Assembly: GCA_963822215.1 (NCBI GenBank)
Contig: CAWGGX010000010.1
Span: 310,001-374,000, forward strand
Direction: 5' to 3'
Source of the DNA: Roseiarcus sp963822215
Lineage (GTDB): Bacteria > Pseudomonadota > Alphaproteobacteria > Rhizobiales > Beijerinckiaceae
DNA: 64,000 nucleotides
Shown: one piece after another, positions 18,515 to 27,570 of the stretch
Position numbering within the stretch: the first letter of the stretch is position 1
Layout of the letters: the number at the start of each line of letters is the position of its first letter
Position numbers and translations under genes: made by a program
Notes under the pieces: generated by a model
Databases searched by the model: none
The model's input: only the letters and a program-made list of their open reading frames with translations
Told to the model about the DNA's origin: nothing

Positions 18515-18809
18515 CATCCGCCGCTTTCTCCTGCACGTCCTGCCGAGCGGCTTCCACCGCATCCGCCACTACGGCCTGTTCGCCGGCGCGGTTCGGGCGC
18601 GCACCATCGAGCGCGTCCGCCAAGCGCTCGCCGCGCCGAAGACCACATCTGAGCTCTCGCACGCCGAGGCGAACAGCCAAGCCGAAACAGCTTCGCCTGT
18701 GCGACGCTGCCCCTGTTGCGGCGGCCGGATGATCATCGTCGAAACCTTCGAAGGCGCGCGCCCCGGCCGCCCGCCGTCGCCGACCCGCATCAGGATCGAC
18801 ACCTCATGA

Positions 18810-19230
18810 CCGTCGCCGCGATTCCCACGCAACCCCGTCTCGCCGCGCCTCCAGCCACGCGCCGGAGCAGCAAGCCGATGTCCTCACGACCGCCGCGGAC
18901 GCTCTCCCGACGCCGCTCCCATACCCGCTGCTCGCATCCTCGCCCCCGAAAAGGCCCGTCGTGTTCGCTCTCGACGGCAACGCCGACCGCCTTTCGCCCC
19001 CGCCGCCACATCGGCGATCCGTCCGCGACCTTCAAATCCCCATAGGTCGCGCCCAGCCAATCCGCGCCTCTTCCTACCCGCGGTTTCCCCCTTACGAGGC
19101 TTTCGGACGCCGGCCCCAGCGCCCGGCCCAGCGCGCCTGCCAAGGGCCGGCGTCCGAAACCCTTCAGTTTAGCGGTCGTCGCGGATCGCCGCCTCGCAGG
19201 CGCAGATTGAGGAGGTAGCGGGCCTTGCCT
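18810..19230. other. IS91-type right end with terminal hairpin
   Basis: No gene is seen. A perfect 16-bp inverted repeat, TTTCGGACGCCGGCCC at 19101-19116 and its complement at 19144-19159, forms a hairpin with a 27-base loop about 290 bp past the transposase stop. IS91-type elements end in such a hairpin (the origin or terminus of rolling-circle transfer), so this probably marks the element's right end. The flank beyond 19160 leads straight into the ROK gene's 3' end. Confidence 0.6.
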
Positions 19231-20460
19231 CTAGGCGCGCAGGAAGGCCGGTCGGCGAAAGGCCGCGTGGTTCGGCAGCGGCCGCTCCCGCAGGACGAGA
19301 GCGGTCGCACCCATCAGCGCGGCGCTGCGTGGATATTTGGCGCCGATGATCCTGACCTGCTGAGACTGAGGTACGTCGCCGCGTTTTACAAGCGTATGCC
19401 GCTCGTATGAGGCGATCAACGGCTCCATCAGGATTGCGCCGGCGAGCGCTGCGCCACCGCCGACGATGAAAAGACCTGGGTTGAGGATCGCGCCGATCAT
19501 GCCGAGCCCGCGTCCTGCAATCTCCGCCGTATCGGCGATCAGCCGCGCGCAGCCCACGTCACCCTGCTCGGCCAATCTGACTAGGCCCTCGATGTCGATG
19601 TCCCGGCCGAACAGGCGCGAGGCCGCCGCCAACGCTGGATTGAGGCCCGCGGTCAATTCAAGGCAGCCGCGATTGCCGCATCGGCACAGATCGCCATTCG
19701 GATCGAGTGTCATGTGGCCGAACTCGCCGGCAGCGCCGGCGACGCCAGTTAACACGCGCCCGCGACTGACGATCGCTCCGCCGACGCCGACATCGATAGT
19801 GAAGAAGACGAAATCCTCGGCGCCCACGGCCGCGCCCCACGTCATCTCGGCGATCGCGGCGCAGTTGCTTTCGTTGTTGGCAAAGACAGGACGCTCGAGT
19901 GCGCAGGCGAAGACCTCGCGGATATTGACGCCGGCCCAGGTCGGCAGAATGCTCGCGCGCTGAACGCGCCCGTCCGGCGCCACCGGACCGGCGATCGAGA
20001 CGCCGACCCCGAGCAATGCGCTTAAGGGAAGCACTTCGCTTTTATAGGCCTCTTGGATCGCACGCTTTGCCGCGTCGGTGGCTGCGGCCGGAGCATAATC
20101 GCGTTCGAGCGGAATATTTTGCTCGAAAATGACAGAATGAGAAACGTCGGCGATCATCATCCGCATCTCACTCAACGAGAGATGGAAACCGACGCACGTG
20201 CCTGCCTCCGGATTTAGCGCGAAGTTTGCCGCTGGACGTCCGACGCCACGCGATGCTTCTGTCTGCGCAGTCTCGACGATAACCCTATTTTTGCGAAGCT
20301 CCGACAGCACAGTCGAGATAGTCGAGCGCGCAAGCCCTGTTGCGCGCGCGAGATCGTTGGCCGACGCCGCGCCGCGCTCGCTCAACATCCGGACGACGCG
20401 CGCCTCCGCGGAGTCCGCCGCGGCGTCGAATAACAACGCCTTTAGTTCATTCTTGAACAC
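19231..20460 (-). CDS. ROK family transcriptional regulator
   Basis: A 409-residue repressor-type protein. Residues about 20-75 are a winged helix-turn-helix (ARVVRMLSERGAASANDLAR, then GLARSTISTVLSELRKNRVI). A ROK sugar-kinase-like domain follows, with GVGVSIAGPV, FANNESNCAAIAE, FFTIDVGVGGAIVSRGRVL and the zinc-binding GEFGHMTLDPNGDLCRCGNR motif with HM...CRCGNRGC. It is divergent from the sugar ABC operon, with 127 bp between start codons. This is the standard position for a ROK repressor that senses the transported sugar or its phosphate. The 3' end lies 71 bp from the IS91-type terminal hairpin and is intact. Confidence 0.93.
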   Translation of the reverse strand: MFKNELKALLFDAAADSAEARVVRMLSERGAASANDLARATGLARSTISTVLSELRKNRVIVETAQTEASRGVGRPAANFALNPEAGTCVGFHLSLSEMRMMIADVSHSVIFEQNIPLERDYAPAAATDAAKRAIQEAYKSEVLPLSALLGVGVSIAGPVAPDGRVQRASILPTWAGVNIREVFACALERPVFANNESNCAAIAEMTWGAAVGAEDFVFFTIDVGVGGAIVSRGRVLTGVAGAAGEFGHMTLDPNGDLCRCGNRGCLELTAGLNPALAAASRLFGRDIDIEGLVRLAEQGDVGCARLIADTAEIAGRGLGMIGAILNPGLFIVGGGAALAGAILMEPLIASYERHTLVKRGDVPQSQQVRIIGAKYPRSAALMGATALVLRERPLPNHAAFRRPAFLRA

Positions 20461-20587
20461 TATCTTGGGACCGCTCGCCCATTGACAGGATAATTTGTTC
20501 GAAATAGAAAAAAATTGCTAGACAAAAGTCGTAGGCACCGAAAACGCGCCCCATGAGAGACGCGCCGGGCGGTCATCGGAGGAAACC
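20461..20587 (+). promoter_or_regulatory. divergent promoter region between the ROK regulator and sugar operon
   Basis: The only A+T-rich patch nearby. It contains TTGACA at 20483-20488 and ATTTGTTCGAAATAG followed by a run of A, which could hold a -10 region and an operator for the ROK protein. A Shine-Dalgarno GGAGGAAA precedes the ATG at 20588. No perfect operator palindrome can be named. Confidence 0.5.
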
Positions 20588-21847
20588 ATGCAGACAAGGA
20601 TGGCGGTGGCTGGGGCCATAGCTTTCGTAGTGGCGAGCGCGGCTCATGCCGAGCCCAAGACGAACATGCTTCACCAATGGTCGGAAGGCTCCGACGCGGC
20701 CGCGATCGCAAAGCTCGGCGAGATGTTCACCGCCGCGGGCGGCAAGTGGGAGCAGACCTCGATCGCCGGTCACACTGCCAACACTCTCGCGAAGCTGCGC
20801 GCCGACGTCGTCGCCGGCAACGCGCCGCCGGCAGTCCAGCTCAAGGGGCCCGAGATCGCAGAATGGAACGCGACCGGCATGACCGCCAATCTTGATGAAC
20901 TTGCGGCAAAGGAAGGCTGGGACAAGGTCGTAGCGCCCGAACTCCTGCCGGTGATGAAGCCGACCGGAAACTGGGTTGCGGCGCCGATGAACATCCACCG
21001 GATCAACTGGATCTGGGCGTCCACCAAGGCCATGGACAAGGCGGGAATCAAAGAGCTGCCGAAGACATGGGCCGAGTTCAATGCTGACTGCGACAAGGCG
21101 ATCGCAGCGAAGCTCATCTGCCTCGCGCATTTCAGCCAGGACTGGACAAATTCGACGACATTCGAAGTCGTCGTCTACGGGCAGAACATCGATCTTTTCA
21201 AGAAGGCCTTCGTCGAAGGCGACACCAACGCAATGCGCTCCGACGATATGGTCAAGGCGTTCGATCAGTACCGGCTGATGGTGTCGAAGTACATGGACCC
21301 GGCGATTGCCGGGCGCGACTACAACACCGCGACCAGCATGATCGCGAAGAGCGAAGCCGTCTTCATGATCATGGGCGACTGGCAGATTGGCATATTCACA
21401 GCCGCCGGGCTCAAGTCGCCCGACGACTTCAAATGCGCGCAGGCTCCGACGGACTGGGGCAAGCCCGGCTTCATCCTGAATTCGGACTCGGTCGTCTTCT
21501 TCAAGCAGAAGGACCCTGACTACGTCGAAGGCCAGAAGCTGCTGGCGCATCTCATCCTGTCGCCGCAGTTCCAGACCGTGTTCAACCGGGCGAAGGGCTC
21601 GATCCCCGCGCGCCTCGATGTCGATCTTAGCAACGACTTCAACCCCTGCCAGCAGCTTTCGAAGAAGGATCTGCAGGCGTCGATCGCCGGGGGCACGCTG
21701 GTGCGATCGATGGCGCACAACATGACGGTCCTGCAGAAGTACCGCGGCGCGATGATGGAGGTCATCACCACCTTCGTGAACACGCCAGGCATGTCCGCCA
21801 AGGACGCCGCAAACGCCATGGCTGACGCAGTGGAAGCGCAGAAGTAA
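20588..21847 (+). CDS. sugar ABC transporter substrate-binding protein (family 1)
   Basis: A 419-residue periplasmic binding protein. The signal peptide MQTRMAVAGAIAFVVASAAHA has a probable cleavage after AHA. The mature part has the family 1 pattern LHQWSEGSDAAAIAKLGEMF, ANTLAKLRADVVAGNAPPAV and WVAAPMNIHRINWIWASTKA, followed by the C-lobe GDWQIGIF and NRAKGSIPARLDV. Similar CUT1 proteins bind mono- or oligosaccharides such as glucose, mannose or xylose; the ligand is not fixed by sequence. First gene of the operon, with GGAGGAAA upstream. Confidence 0.92.
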   Translation: MQTRMAVAGAIAFVVASAAHAEPKTNMLHQWSEGSDAAAIAKLGEMFTAAGGKWEQTSIAGHTANTLAKLRADVVAGNAPPAVQLKGPEIAEWNATGMTANLDELAAKEGWDKVVAPELLPVMKPTGNWVAAPMNIHRINWIWASTKAMDKAGIKELPKTWAEFNADCDKAIAAKLICLAHFSQDWTNSTTFEVVVYGQNIDLFKKAFVEGDTNAMRSDDMVKAFDQYRLMVSKYMDPAIAGRDYNTATSMIAKSEAVFMIMGDWQIGIFTAAGLKSPDDFKCAQAPTDWGKPGFILNSDSVVFFKQKDPDYVEGQKLLAHLILSPQFQTVFNRAKGSIPARLDVDLSNDFNPCQQLSKKDLQASIAGGTLVRSMAHNMTVLQKYRGAMMEVITTFVNTPGMSAKDAANAMADAVEAQK

Positions 21848-21857
21848 CAGGTCGAGT

Positions 21858-21887
21858 CCGCCGCGCCGCGAAAAGCTCGCGCGGCGG
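21858..21887 (+). promoter_or_regulatory. stem-loop between binding-protein and permease genes
   Basis: A perfect 9-bp stem, CCGCCGCGC/GCGCGGCGG, with a 12-base loop and no T tract. Such hairpins after the binding-protein gene commonly stabilise its mRNA, so that more binding protein than permease is made. Confidence 0.6.
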
Positions 21888-21914
21888 CTTCGTCATCGAA
21901 TCGCAATAAGAGCA

Positions 21915-22850
21915 ATGGCGAACGTCGTCACCGCAACCGGAGTACTCGCGAGAACCGCTCGGGCGCGCGATGCGCTCGGTGGCTGGTTGCCCCTTATTGT
22001 TATCGCTCCGTCGGTCGTGGCGAGCTTCATCTATGTCTTCGTCTTCACGCTCTGGACGTTGTACATCTCGATGTCGAACAGCTCTCTCCTGCCGACATAC
22101 GGCTTTGTCGGCCTCAAACCCTATTTCGAATTGTGGTCCAACCAGCGCTGGTCGATCGCCTACAGCAATCTTTTCTTTTTCAGCATCTTCTACGTCATCC
22201 TCTCGCTGCTGGTTGGCCTCGCGCTCGCGATTGCGATCGATCAACGCATCAAGGGCGAAGCCTTCTGGCGCACGATCTTTCTCTATCCCCTCGCCGTCTC
22301 TTTCGTGGTCACCGGCACAGTCTGGAGCTGGCTCTACAGCTCCAACGCCGGCATCGAGTTCCTGGTGCGGAGCCTGGGTTGGCACGACTTCACCTTCCGC
22401 CTCACAACGAGCAAGAGCACCGCCATCTATGCGATCATCGCCACCGGCATTTGGCAGTCCTCGGGTTTCGCCATGGCGCTCTTCCTGGCGGGCTTGCGTT
22501 CTGTCGATCCGGACATCATCAAGGCGGCCCAGATCGACGGCGCGGGCCCGGTGCGCATCTATCGCAAAGTGATCCTGCCGACGATCGCCCCAATCTTCGT
22601 CGCCGTCGCCGTCGTTCTCCTGCAATTCGCCATCAAGACGTTCGATCTCGTCGTCGCCCTGACGCAGGGTGGACCCGGCATCTCGACAACCTTCCCCGCC
22701 AACTACGTCTATGACCTCATGTTCCAGCGCGGGCAGATCGCGATCGGCGCTGCCGCCTCGATCATGATGCTGCTGGCGCTGGCGGTCGTGCTCGTGCCCT
22801 ACGCGATGTGGTCCCTCTACAGCTCTCGACGGGGAGCTCTCCGTGGTTGA
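21915..22850 (+). CDS. sugar ABC transporter permease (MalF-type)
   Basis: A 311-residue inner-membrane protein with about six transmembrane helices (LPLIVIAPSVVASFIYVFVF first). The EAA loop that contacts the ATPase is SVDPDIIKAAQIDGAGPVRI followed by YRKVILPTIAPIF. It pairs with the next gene to form the heterodimeric CUT1 channel. Its 3' end overlaps the next permease by 8 bp. Confidence 0.93.
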   Translation: MANVVTATGVLARTARARDALGGWLPLIVIAPSVVASFIYVFVFTLWTLYISMSNSSLLPTYGFVGLKPYFELWSNQRWSIAYSNLFFFSIFYVILSLLVGLALAIAIDQRIKGEAFWRTIFLYPLAVSFVVTGTVWSWLYSSNAGIEFLVRSLGWHDFTFRLTTSKSTAIYAIIATGIWQSSGFAMALFLAGLRSVDPDIIKAAQIDGAGPVRIYRKVILPTIAPIFVAVAVVLLQFAIKTFDLVVALTQGGPGISTTFPANYVYDLMFQRGQIAIGAAASIMMLLALAVVLVPYAMWSLYSSRRGALRG

Positions 22851-23748
22851 CGCGACTTTCGCCGCCGCGGAATTCGACGCGAATGCGCGCACCGCCAGCC
22901 TTCGCCATGCGGCATCGCGCATCGCGATCTATTCCTTTCTCGGGCTCTTTGCGCTCATCTATCTCCTGCCGCTCTTTGTCATTGTCGCCAACTCGTTCCG
23001 CGAGCTGCCGGAGATCACGCGCAACGGTCTGATCGCCGTGCCGCAAAGCTTCACGCTGAAGGCCTGGCCGGAGGCCTGGGCGCATTACTGCGTCGCCGGC
23101 ACCTGCGAGGGAATCAAGCGCAATTTCTTCAATTCGCTGATCATGACGATCCCCGCGACGATCCTCTCGACGCTGCTCGGCGCGATCAACGGCTACGTGC
23201 TGTCGAAGTGGCGCTTTCCCGGATCCGAGTTCGTCTTCGCCTGCATGACGCTCGGCGTTTTCATGCCTGGCCAGATCGCGCTCCTGCCCTGGGCCTTCAT
23301 TCTCGGATCGATCGGTCTCTCCAATTCGATCTACGGCCTGATCTTCGTCCACGTGATCCAGGGTCTCTCCTTCACGACCCTCTTCTGCCGAAATTACTAC
23401 GTCAACATCCCCGACGACCTGATCAAAGCCGCCCGCATTGACGGCGCTGGGTTCTGGCGCATCTTCTTCAAGATCGTGCTGCCGATCTCGCCGCCTATCC
23501 TCATCGTCACCGTCATTTGGCAATTCACCGGCATCTGGAACGAATACCTGTTCGGCGTCGTCTTCACCGGCGGGCGCCAGCAACCCGTCACTGCGGCGCT
23601 CGTCGCTTTGTCGACCAGCCAGATGAACGCGCACCCTTATGATGTCGCAAGCTGCGCGGTGCTGATCGGCGCTGTACCACCGCTGCTGATCTATTTCTTC
23701 GGCGGTAAATATTTCGTGCGCGGCCTGACCCAAGGCGCCATCAAATGA
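22843..23748 (+). CDS. sugar ABC transporter permease (MalG-type)
   Basis: A 301-residue inner-membrane protein. The GTG start at 22843 is preceded by GGGGAGCT and overlaps the previous stop. It has six predicted helices, from IAIYSFLGLFALIYLLPLFV to ASCAVLIGAVPPLLIYFFGG. The EAA loop is IPDDLIKAARIDGAGFWRIF, then FKIVLPISPPI. It is the second half of the CUT1 channel. The ATPase gene begins 10 bp downstream. Confidence 0.93.
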   Translation: MVDATFAAAEFDANARTASLRHAASRIAIYSFLGLFALIYLLPLFVIVANSFRELPEITRNGLIAVPQSFTLKAWPEAWAHYCVAGTCEGIKRNFFNSLIMTIPATILSTLLGAINGYVLSKWRFPGSEFVFACMTLGVFMPGQIALLPWAFILGSIGLSNSIYGLIFVHVIQGLSFTTLFCRNYYVNIPDDLIKAARIDGAGFWRIFFKIVLPISPPILIVTVIWQFTGIWNEYLFGVVFTGGRQQPVTAALVALSTSQMNAHPYDVASCAVLIGAVPPLLIYFFGGKYFVRGLTQGAIK

Positions 23749-23758
23749 TCGGGGCGAC

Positions 23759-24883
23759 ATGGCGACGCTGAGCGTATCGCGCATCTACAAGCGTTTCGGG
23801 CCGGTCGAGGTGCTCAAGGGCATCAGCCTCGAGGCGAACACGGGCGAGTTCATCGCACTCGTCGGCCCGTCCGGTTGTGGCAAGTCGACCCTGCTCGCTA
23901 TGATCGCGGGGCTCGAGACCGTCAGTGAAGGTGAGATCCGCATCGATGGCAGGCTCGTCAATTCCGTCGCGCCGAAGGACCGCGACATCGCGATGGTGTT
24001 CCAATCGTACGCGCTGTACCCGACGATGACCGCCAGGCAGAACATCACCTTCGGCATGGAGAGCCGCCGGGTTTCGAAGGCCGAGCAGGACGCGGCGGTC
24101 AAGCGCGTCTCGGCGCTCCTTCAGATCGAACCGCTGCTGAACCGGAAGCCTGGACAATTGTCGGGCGGCCAGCGCCAGCGCGTGGCGATGGGACGTGCGC
24201 TGGTGCGCGACCCCAAGCTCTTCCTGTTCGACGAGCCGCTGTCGAACCTCGACGCCAAACTTCGGGTCGACATGCGCACCGAGATCAAGAAACTGCATCA
24301 GCGCGTCGGCAAGACCACCATCTACGTGACGCACGACCAGATCGAGGCGATGACGCTCGCTTCGCGGATCGCTGTCATGCATCACGGCGCGATCCAGCAG
24401 TTCGACGAGCCGCAAGCCGTGTACGATCGGCCGGCCAACATGTTCGTGGCGGGTTTCATGGGCTCGCCGTCGATGAATTTCATCCCGGCCGAGATCGTGA
24501 AGGCGAATGGCGCGCTGGCGGCGGCGATCGCACTGGCCGGCGGCGGAACGGCGACGCTCCCGCTTGCAAGATTTCCCGGGTCCTTGCCCGAGAACGGCAA
24601 GGTTGTGCTCGGCGTGCGCCCAGAACACCTTTTCCGCTACGACGAGAATGCGAAGGCTCGAAAATCGTCGCTGGCCATGCTGACAGCGCCGGTTGAAGTC
24701 GTTGAGCCGACCGGCGCTGAGACCCATGCGGTGCTTAAGGTGGGCGACAGGGAAATCGTCGGTCGGTTCGATCCCGATCAGGCGCCGCGTCTCGGCGAAC
24801 TGCTGCCGCTCGGAATCGACATGGCGCACGCCTGCCTGTTCGATCCGGCGACCGAGGCTCTCATCCCGCAGGCCGCCGCTTGA
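23759..24883 (+). CDS. sugar ABC transporter ATP-binding protein (UgpC/MsmK type)
   Basis: A 374-residue ATPase. It has Walker A GPSGCGKST, the Q-loop in MVFQSYALYP, signature LSGGQRQRVAMGRALVRD, Walker B LFLFDEPLSNLDAKLR and the H-loop YVTHDQIEAMTLASR. A C-terminal OB/TOBE regulatory domain follows (NFIPAEIVKANG, VVLGVRPEHLF, EPTGAETHAVLKVGDREIVG). Such domains are typical of CUT1 ATPases that can serve several transporters. It overlaps the next gene by 4 bp (TTGA). Confidence 0.94.
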   Translation: MATLSVSRIYKRFGPVEVLKGISLEANTGEFIALVGPSGCGKSTLLAMIAGLETVSEGEIRIDGRLVNSVAPKDRDIAMVFQSYALYPTMTARQNITFGMESRRVSKAEQDAAVKRVSALLQIEPLLNRKPGQLSGGQRQRVAMGRALVRDPKLFLFDEPLSNLDAKLRVDMRTEIKKLHQRVGKTTIYVTHDQIEAMTLASRIAVMHHGAIQQFDEPQAVYDRPANMFVAGFMGSPSMNFIPAEIVKANGALAAAIALAGGGTATLPLARFPGSLPENGKVVLGVRPEHLFRYDENAKARKSSLAMLTAPVEVVEPTGAETHAVLKVGDREIVGRFDPDQAPRLGELLPLGIDMAHACLFDPATEALIPQAAA

Positions 24884-25644
24884 CCTTCGCCATATACCCC
24901 AGTCTCGCCGGCCGCACGGTCTTCGTGAGCGGCGGCGCAACCGGCATCGGCGCCGAGATCGTGCGCGCCTTCGTCCGCAATCATGCGAAGGTGGCGTTTG
25001 TCGACCTGCAGTCGGACGCCGGCAAAGCGATGGCGAAAGAGATTGCAGCTATTGACGGCTCGGCGCTTTTCGTCGAGTGCGACGTGACCGACATCGATGC
25101 GCTTCGGGCGTCGATCAAGAAGGTGCGCGAAAGGCTCGGACCAATCGCCGTGCTCGTCAACAACGCCGCCAACGACGAACGCCACGCTGTCAGCGACGTG
25201 ACCCCGGAGTACTGGGATCACACGCAGAACGTGAACCTCAGACATCACTTCTTCGCCGCGCAAGCGGTCCACCCACAGATGCGGGAACTAGGCTTCGGCT
25301 CGATAGTCAACCTGTCGTCGATCGCCTGGCGCGCCGGAGCCGCCGAGATGCCGGCCTATTCAACCGCCAAGGCCGGCATCGTTGGACTGACCCGCGCGCT
25401 CGCCCGCGCCTTCGGCGCCGACAACATCCGCGTCAACGCCATCGAGCCCGGAGCCGTCATGACCGATCGACAACGGCAGCTTTGGTACCGGACACAGGAG
25501 TCAGTGGACGCGATGGCGCAGAAACAGCTCATCAAGGCGACGCTGCTTGGGGAAGACGTGGCTCGGATGGCGCTCTTTCTCGCAGCCGACGACAGTCGCA
25601 TGATCACCAAGCAGTCGATCGCTGTGGACGCCGGGCTTCGATGA
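24880..25644 (+). CDS. SDR family oxidoreductase
   Basis: A 254-residue short-chain dehydrogenase starting at a TTG that overlaps the ATPase stop. The NAD(P) site is VFVSGGATGIGAEIVRAF with SGGATGIG, followed by an acidic D after the second strand (VDLQSD, which favours NAD+). The catalytic set is NNAAN, LSSIAW and YSTAK. Within a sugar-uptake operon it probably oxidises the imported sugar or a derived alcohol; L-fucose, galactose and arabinose dehydrogenases of this type exist, but the substrate is open. It overlaps the following gene by 4 bp. Confidence 0.9.
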   Translation: MTFAIYPSLAGRTVFVSGGATGIGAEIVRAFVRNHAKVAFVDLQSDAGKAMAKEIAAIDGSALFVECDVTDIDALRASIKKVRERLGPIAVLVNNAANDERHAVSDVTPEYWDHTQNVNLRHHFFAAQAVHPQMRELGFGSIVNLSSIAWRAGAAEMPAYSTAKAGIVGLTRALARAFGADNIRVNAIEPGAVMTDRQRQLWYRTQESVDAMAQKQLIKATLLGEDVARMALFLAADDSRMITKQSIAVDAGLR

Positions 25645-26669
25645 CGTCTCATATCAAGGCGGAGGAGGCACGTAGTTTGAGCAGCGTATTCGCGCTCGGC
25701 CTCAATCCTTACGGGCTCACGTACCATCTCGGCCTTCAGGGCGCCGGGGGACCGCGCGCCAATCCGAAACGCGCGGGGCTTGAGGGCTTCATTGCAATCG
25801 CGACGCAGCTCGGAGCCAAAACGCTCGAAATCTTCGACCCCTGGCTCCGTGAAATGAGCGACGACGAGGTACGCGCCCTGCGCGACGGTCTTGCCGCGCT
25901 CGGGATGACGCCCGTTGTGAGTTCCGGGCTGATGATGGGGCCGTTCGAAAGCGCGCTCCGTTCGGCCCGCTTGCTTGACGCCAAGGTGATCCGTTACGGG
26001 TTGACGACGGTGCTCTGCGGCGATCGCCACGCGCTCGGCGAAAAGTGGAACACGCTGGTGGCCGAGGTGCGCGCGGCCCTGGCCGAACGTGGCCCGCGCG
26101 CATTTGACGACGGCCGAACGCTGGCGATTGAGAACCATCAGGACTTCGGCAGCGAGGAACTGGTCGCCCTCTGCGAGGAGACTCGAGGCGTCGGCATCTG
26201 CTTCGACACCGGCAACACGTTTCCGGTCGTCGAGGCGCCGCTGGACTTCACGCGGCGCGTTGCGCCGCAAGTTCGTCATGTGCATTTGAAGGACTATCGC
26301 GTTCAGTTCACCGACGAAGGCTACCGGCTCGTGCGATGCGCGATCGGCGACGGCGCCGTTCCGTTGCCCGCAGTGCTGACTGAGCTCGCCCGGTATCATT
26401 CGAAACTCGGCGCGGTCCTAGAACCGGGAGCGCTGGAGGCCCGCCACGTCCGCTTCTTGAAGCCGGATTGGTGGACTTTCTACCAGCCGAAGACGGCGCA
26501 GGCGCTCGCCGCCTGCCTTGCCGCCGCCCGCGTCAACCGCCTTGCCGACGACGCCGACTGGCGGACGCCATGGGAGCTTGGGGACGATCACGCAATCGAG
26601 CCTTATGAACTGGCGATGATCCGGCGCAGCGCCGAAAACATGCGCGCGATCGGCCTCGCGCCCAACTGA
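25641..26669 (+). CDS. sugar phosphate isomerase/epimerase-like TIM-barrel protein
   Basis: A 342-residue AP-endonuclease-2 type TIM barrel from the ATG at 25641, coupled to the SDR by an ATGA overlap. Barrel-strand motifs are GAKTLEIFDPW, LAIENHQDFGSEELVALCEE, GICFDTGNTF, VRHVHLKDYRV and GAVLEPGALEARH. Together these supply the Glu, His and Asp ligands for the divalent metal of this fold. Members include xylose isomerase-like, inosose dehydratase and sugar epimerase enzymes. An upstream extension of the open frame to 25077 runs antiphase through the SDR and is not used. Confidence 0.88.
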   Translation: MTSHIKAEEARSLSSVFALGLNPYGLTYHLGLQGAGGPRANPKRAGLEGFIAIATQLGAKTLEIFDPWLREMSDDEVRALRDGLAALGMTPVVSSGLMMGPFESALRSARLLDAKVIRYGLTTVLCGDRHALGEKWNTLVAEVRAALAERGPRAFDDGRTLAIENHQDFGSEELVALCEETRGVGICFDTGNTFPVVEAPLDFTRRVAPQVRHVHLKDYRVQFTDEGYRLVRCAIGDGAVPLPAVLTELARYHSKLGAVLEPGALEARHVRFLKPDWWTFYQPKTAQALAACLAAARVNRLADDADWRTPWELGDDHAIEPYELAMIRRSAENMRAIGLAPN

Positions 26670-26682
26670 AGAAGGGTCAAAC

Positions 26683-27492
26683 ATGCCCAAGGAACTGAGC
26701 GGAAAGATTGCATTCGTGACTGGGTCAGGACGCGGTCTCGGACGCGCGATGGCGGAGCGCCTTGCGGAACTTGGCGCAGACGTCGCCATTCACGACATTT
26801 CCGCGAATGCTCCGGCCAAATACGGCGAGGCGCCCGATCTCGAAACCGTCGCCAGACAAATCGCCAAACATGGCGGCCGGGTCGCCTCCGTAACGGGCAA
26901 CATTGGCGACAAGTCCGCTGTCGCGGCGATGAAGACCGAGATCGAGGCAAAGCTCGGTATGGTCGATATCCTGGTCAATTGCGCCGGCGGCGATATCGGC
27001 GCCTCAGGCGGCAAGCCCGTGCCGAACGACGCGCTAGGCATCCCGCTTGAGGACATCCGGGCGCTGACCGAGAACAATTTCTACGGAACGATCCTTGTCT
27101 GCCAGGCCTTCATTCCGCCGATGGTCAAGGCTGGCCGGGGGTCGGTAATCAATATCGCTTCGGCCGCTGCGCAGTTCGGCGTGGCCAATGGCGTGATCTA
27201 CGCCGCGCTTAAGGCCGCCGTCGCCCACTACACGCGCTGCCTCGCGGCGGAGCTGCGCACTCAAGGCGTCCGCGTCAACGCGGTGAGCCCGGGCGCGACC
27301 AAGACGGCGCGCTTCGAGTCAACCCGCGTCGTCGACCCCGAAATGATGGACTCGTCGAAAAAGTCTCTCGTCCGGTACGGCGAGCCCGCCGAGATCGCCG
27401 ACGCGGTCGCGTTCCTCGCAAGTCCGCGAAGCCGGTTCATCCATGGCCAGGTCCTGCGGGTCGACGGAGGGGAGACGCTTTTCCCAGGTTGA
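26683..27492 (+). CDS. SDR family oxidoreductase (second)
   Basis: A 269-residue classical SDR, 13 bp after the TIM-barrel gene with AAGAAGGG as ribosome site. The nucleotide site is FVTGSGRGLGRAMAERLAEL, with NCAGGD where NNAG is usual. The serine is in INIASAAAQFG and the catalytic Tyr-Lys in IYAALKAAV. It differs clearly from the SDR at 24880, so the two probably catalyse separate oxidation or reduction steps of one pathway. The acidic HDISAN after strand 2 favours NAD+. Confidence 0.9.
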   Translation: MPKELSGKIAFVTGSGRGLGRAMAERLAELGADVAIHDISANAPAKYGEAPDLETVARQIAKHGGRVASVTGNIGDKSAVAAMKTEIEAKLGMVDILVNCAGGDIGASGGKPVPNDALGIPLEDIRALTENNFYGTILVCQAFIPPMVKAGRGSVINIASAAAQFGVANGVIYAALKAAVAHYTRCLAAELRTQGVRVNAVSPGATKTARFESTRVVDPEMMDSSKKSLVRYGEPAEIADAVAFLASPRSRFIHGQVLRVDGGETLFPG

Positions 27493-27570
27493 GCGCTCGC
27501 GAAGCGCGGGATTCCAGAGTAAACGTCAACGAGCGGTTCGGCCTCTCTGGCGCGCTATCGACCGAGCGAC

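Larger units (their letters stand above)
15575..18809 (+). pseudogene. IS91 family transposase, split by a group II intron
   Basis: Exons 15575-16488 and 18515-18809 together give one 402-residue frame, the normal length. The first exon has the zinc-binding region CEDCAHERVAYNSCRNRHC and CPKCQG, the HUH-like HPHVHVIVPGGG, and LARYTHRVAISNARLI with the tyrosine region. It ends at GAG TT within DAAEF. The second exon resumes ATCCGCCGCTTTCTCC (IRRFLLHVLPSGFHRIRHYG), followed by the C-terminal CPCCGGRM zinc motif. IS91 enzymes move by rolling-circle transposition. The intron lies antisense to the gene, so splicing cannot restore this mRNA. Without the insertion the frame would be complete. Confidence 0.9.

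Noticed and set aside
25077..26669. 530-codon frame suggesting an SDR-region/epimerase fusion.
   Set aside because: The first 188 codons are an antiphase reading of the SDR gene; the conserved barrel starts at the ATG at 25641, which overlaps the SDR stop.
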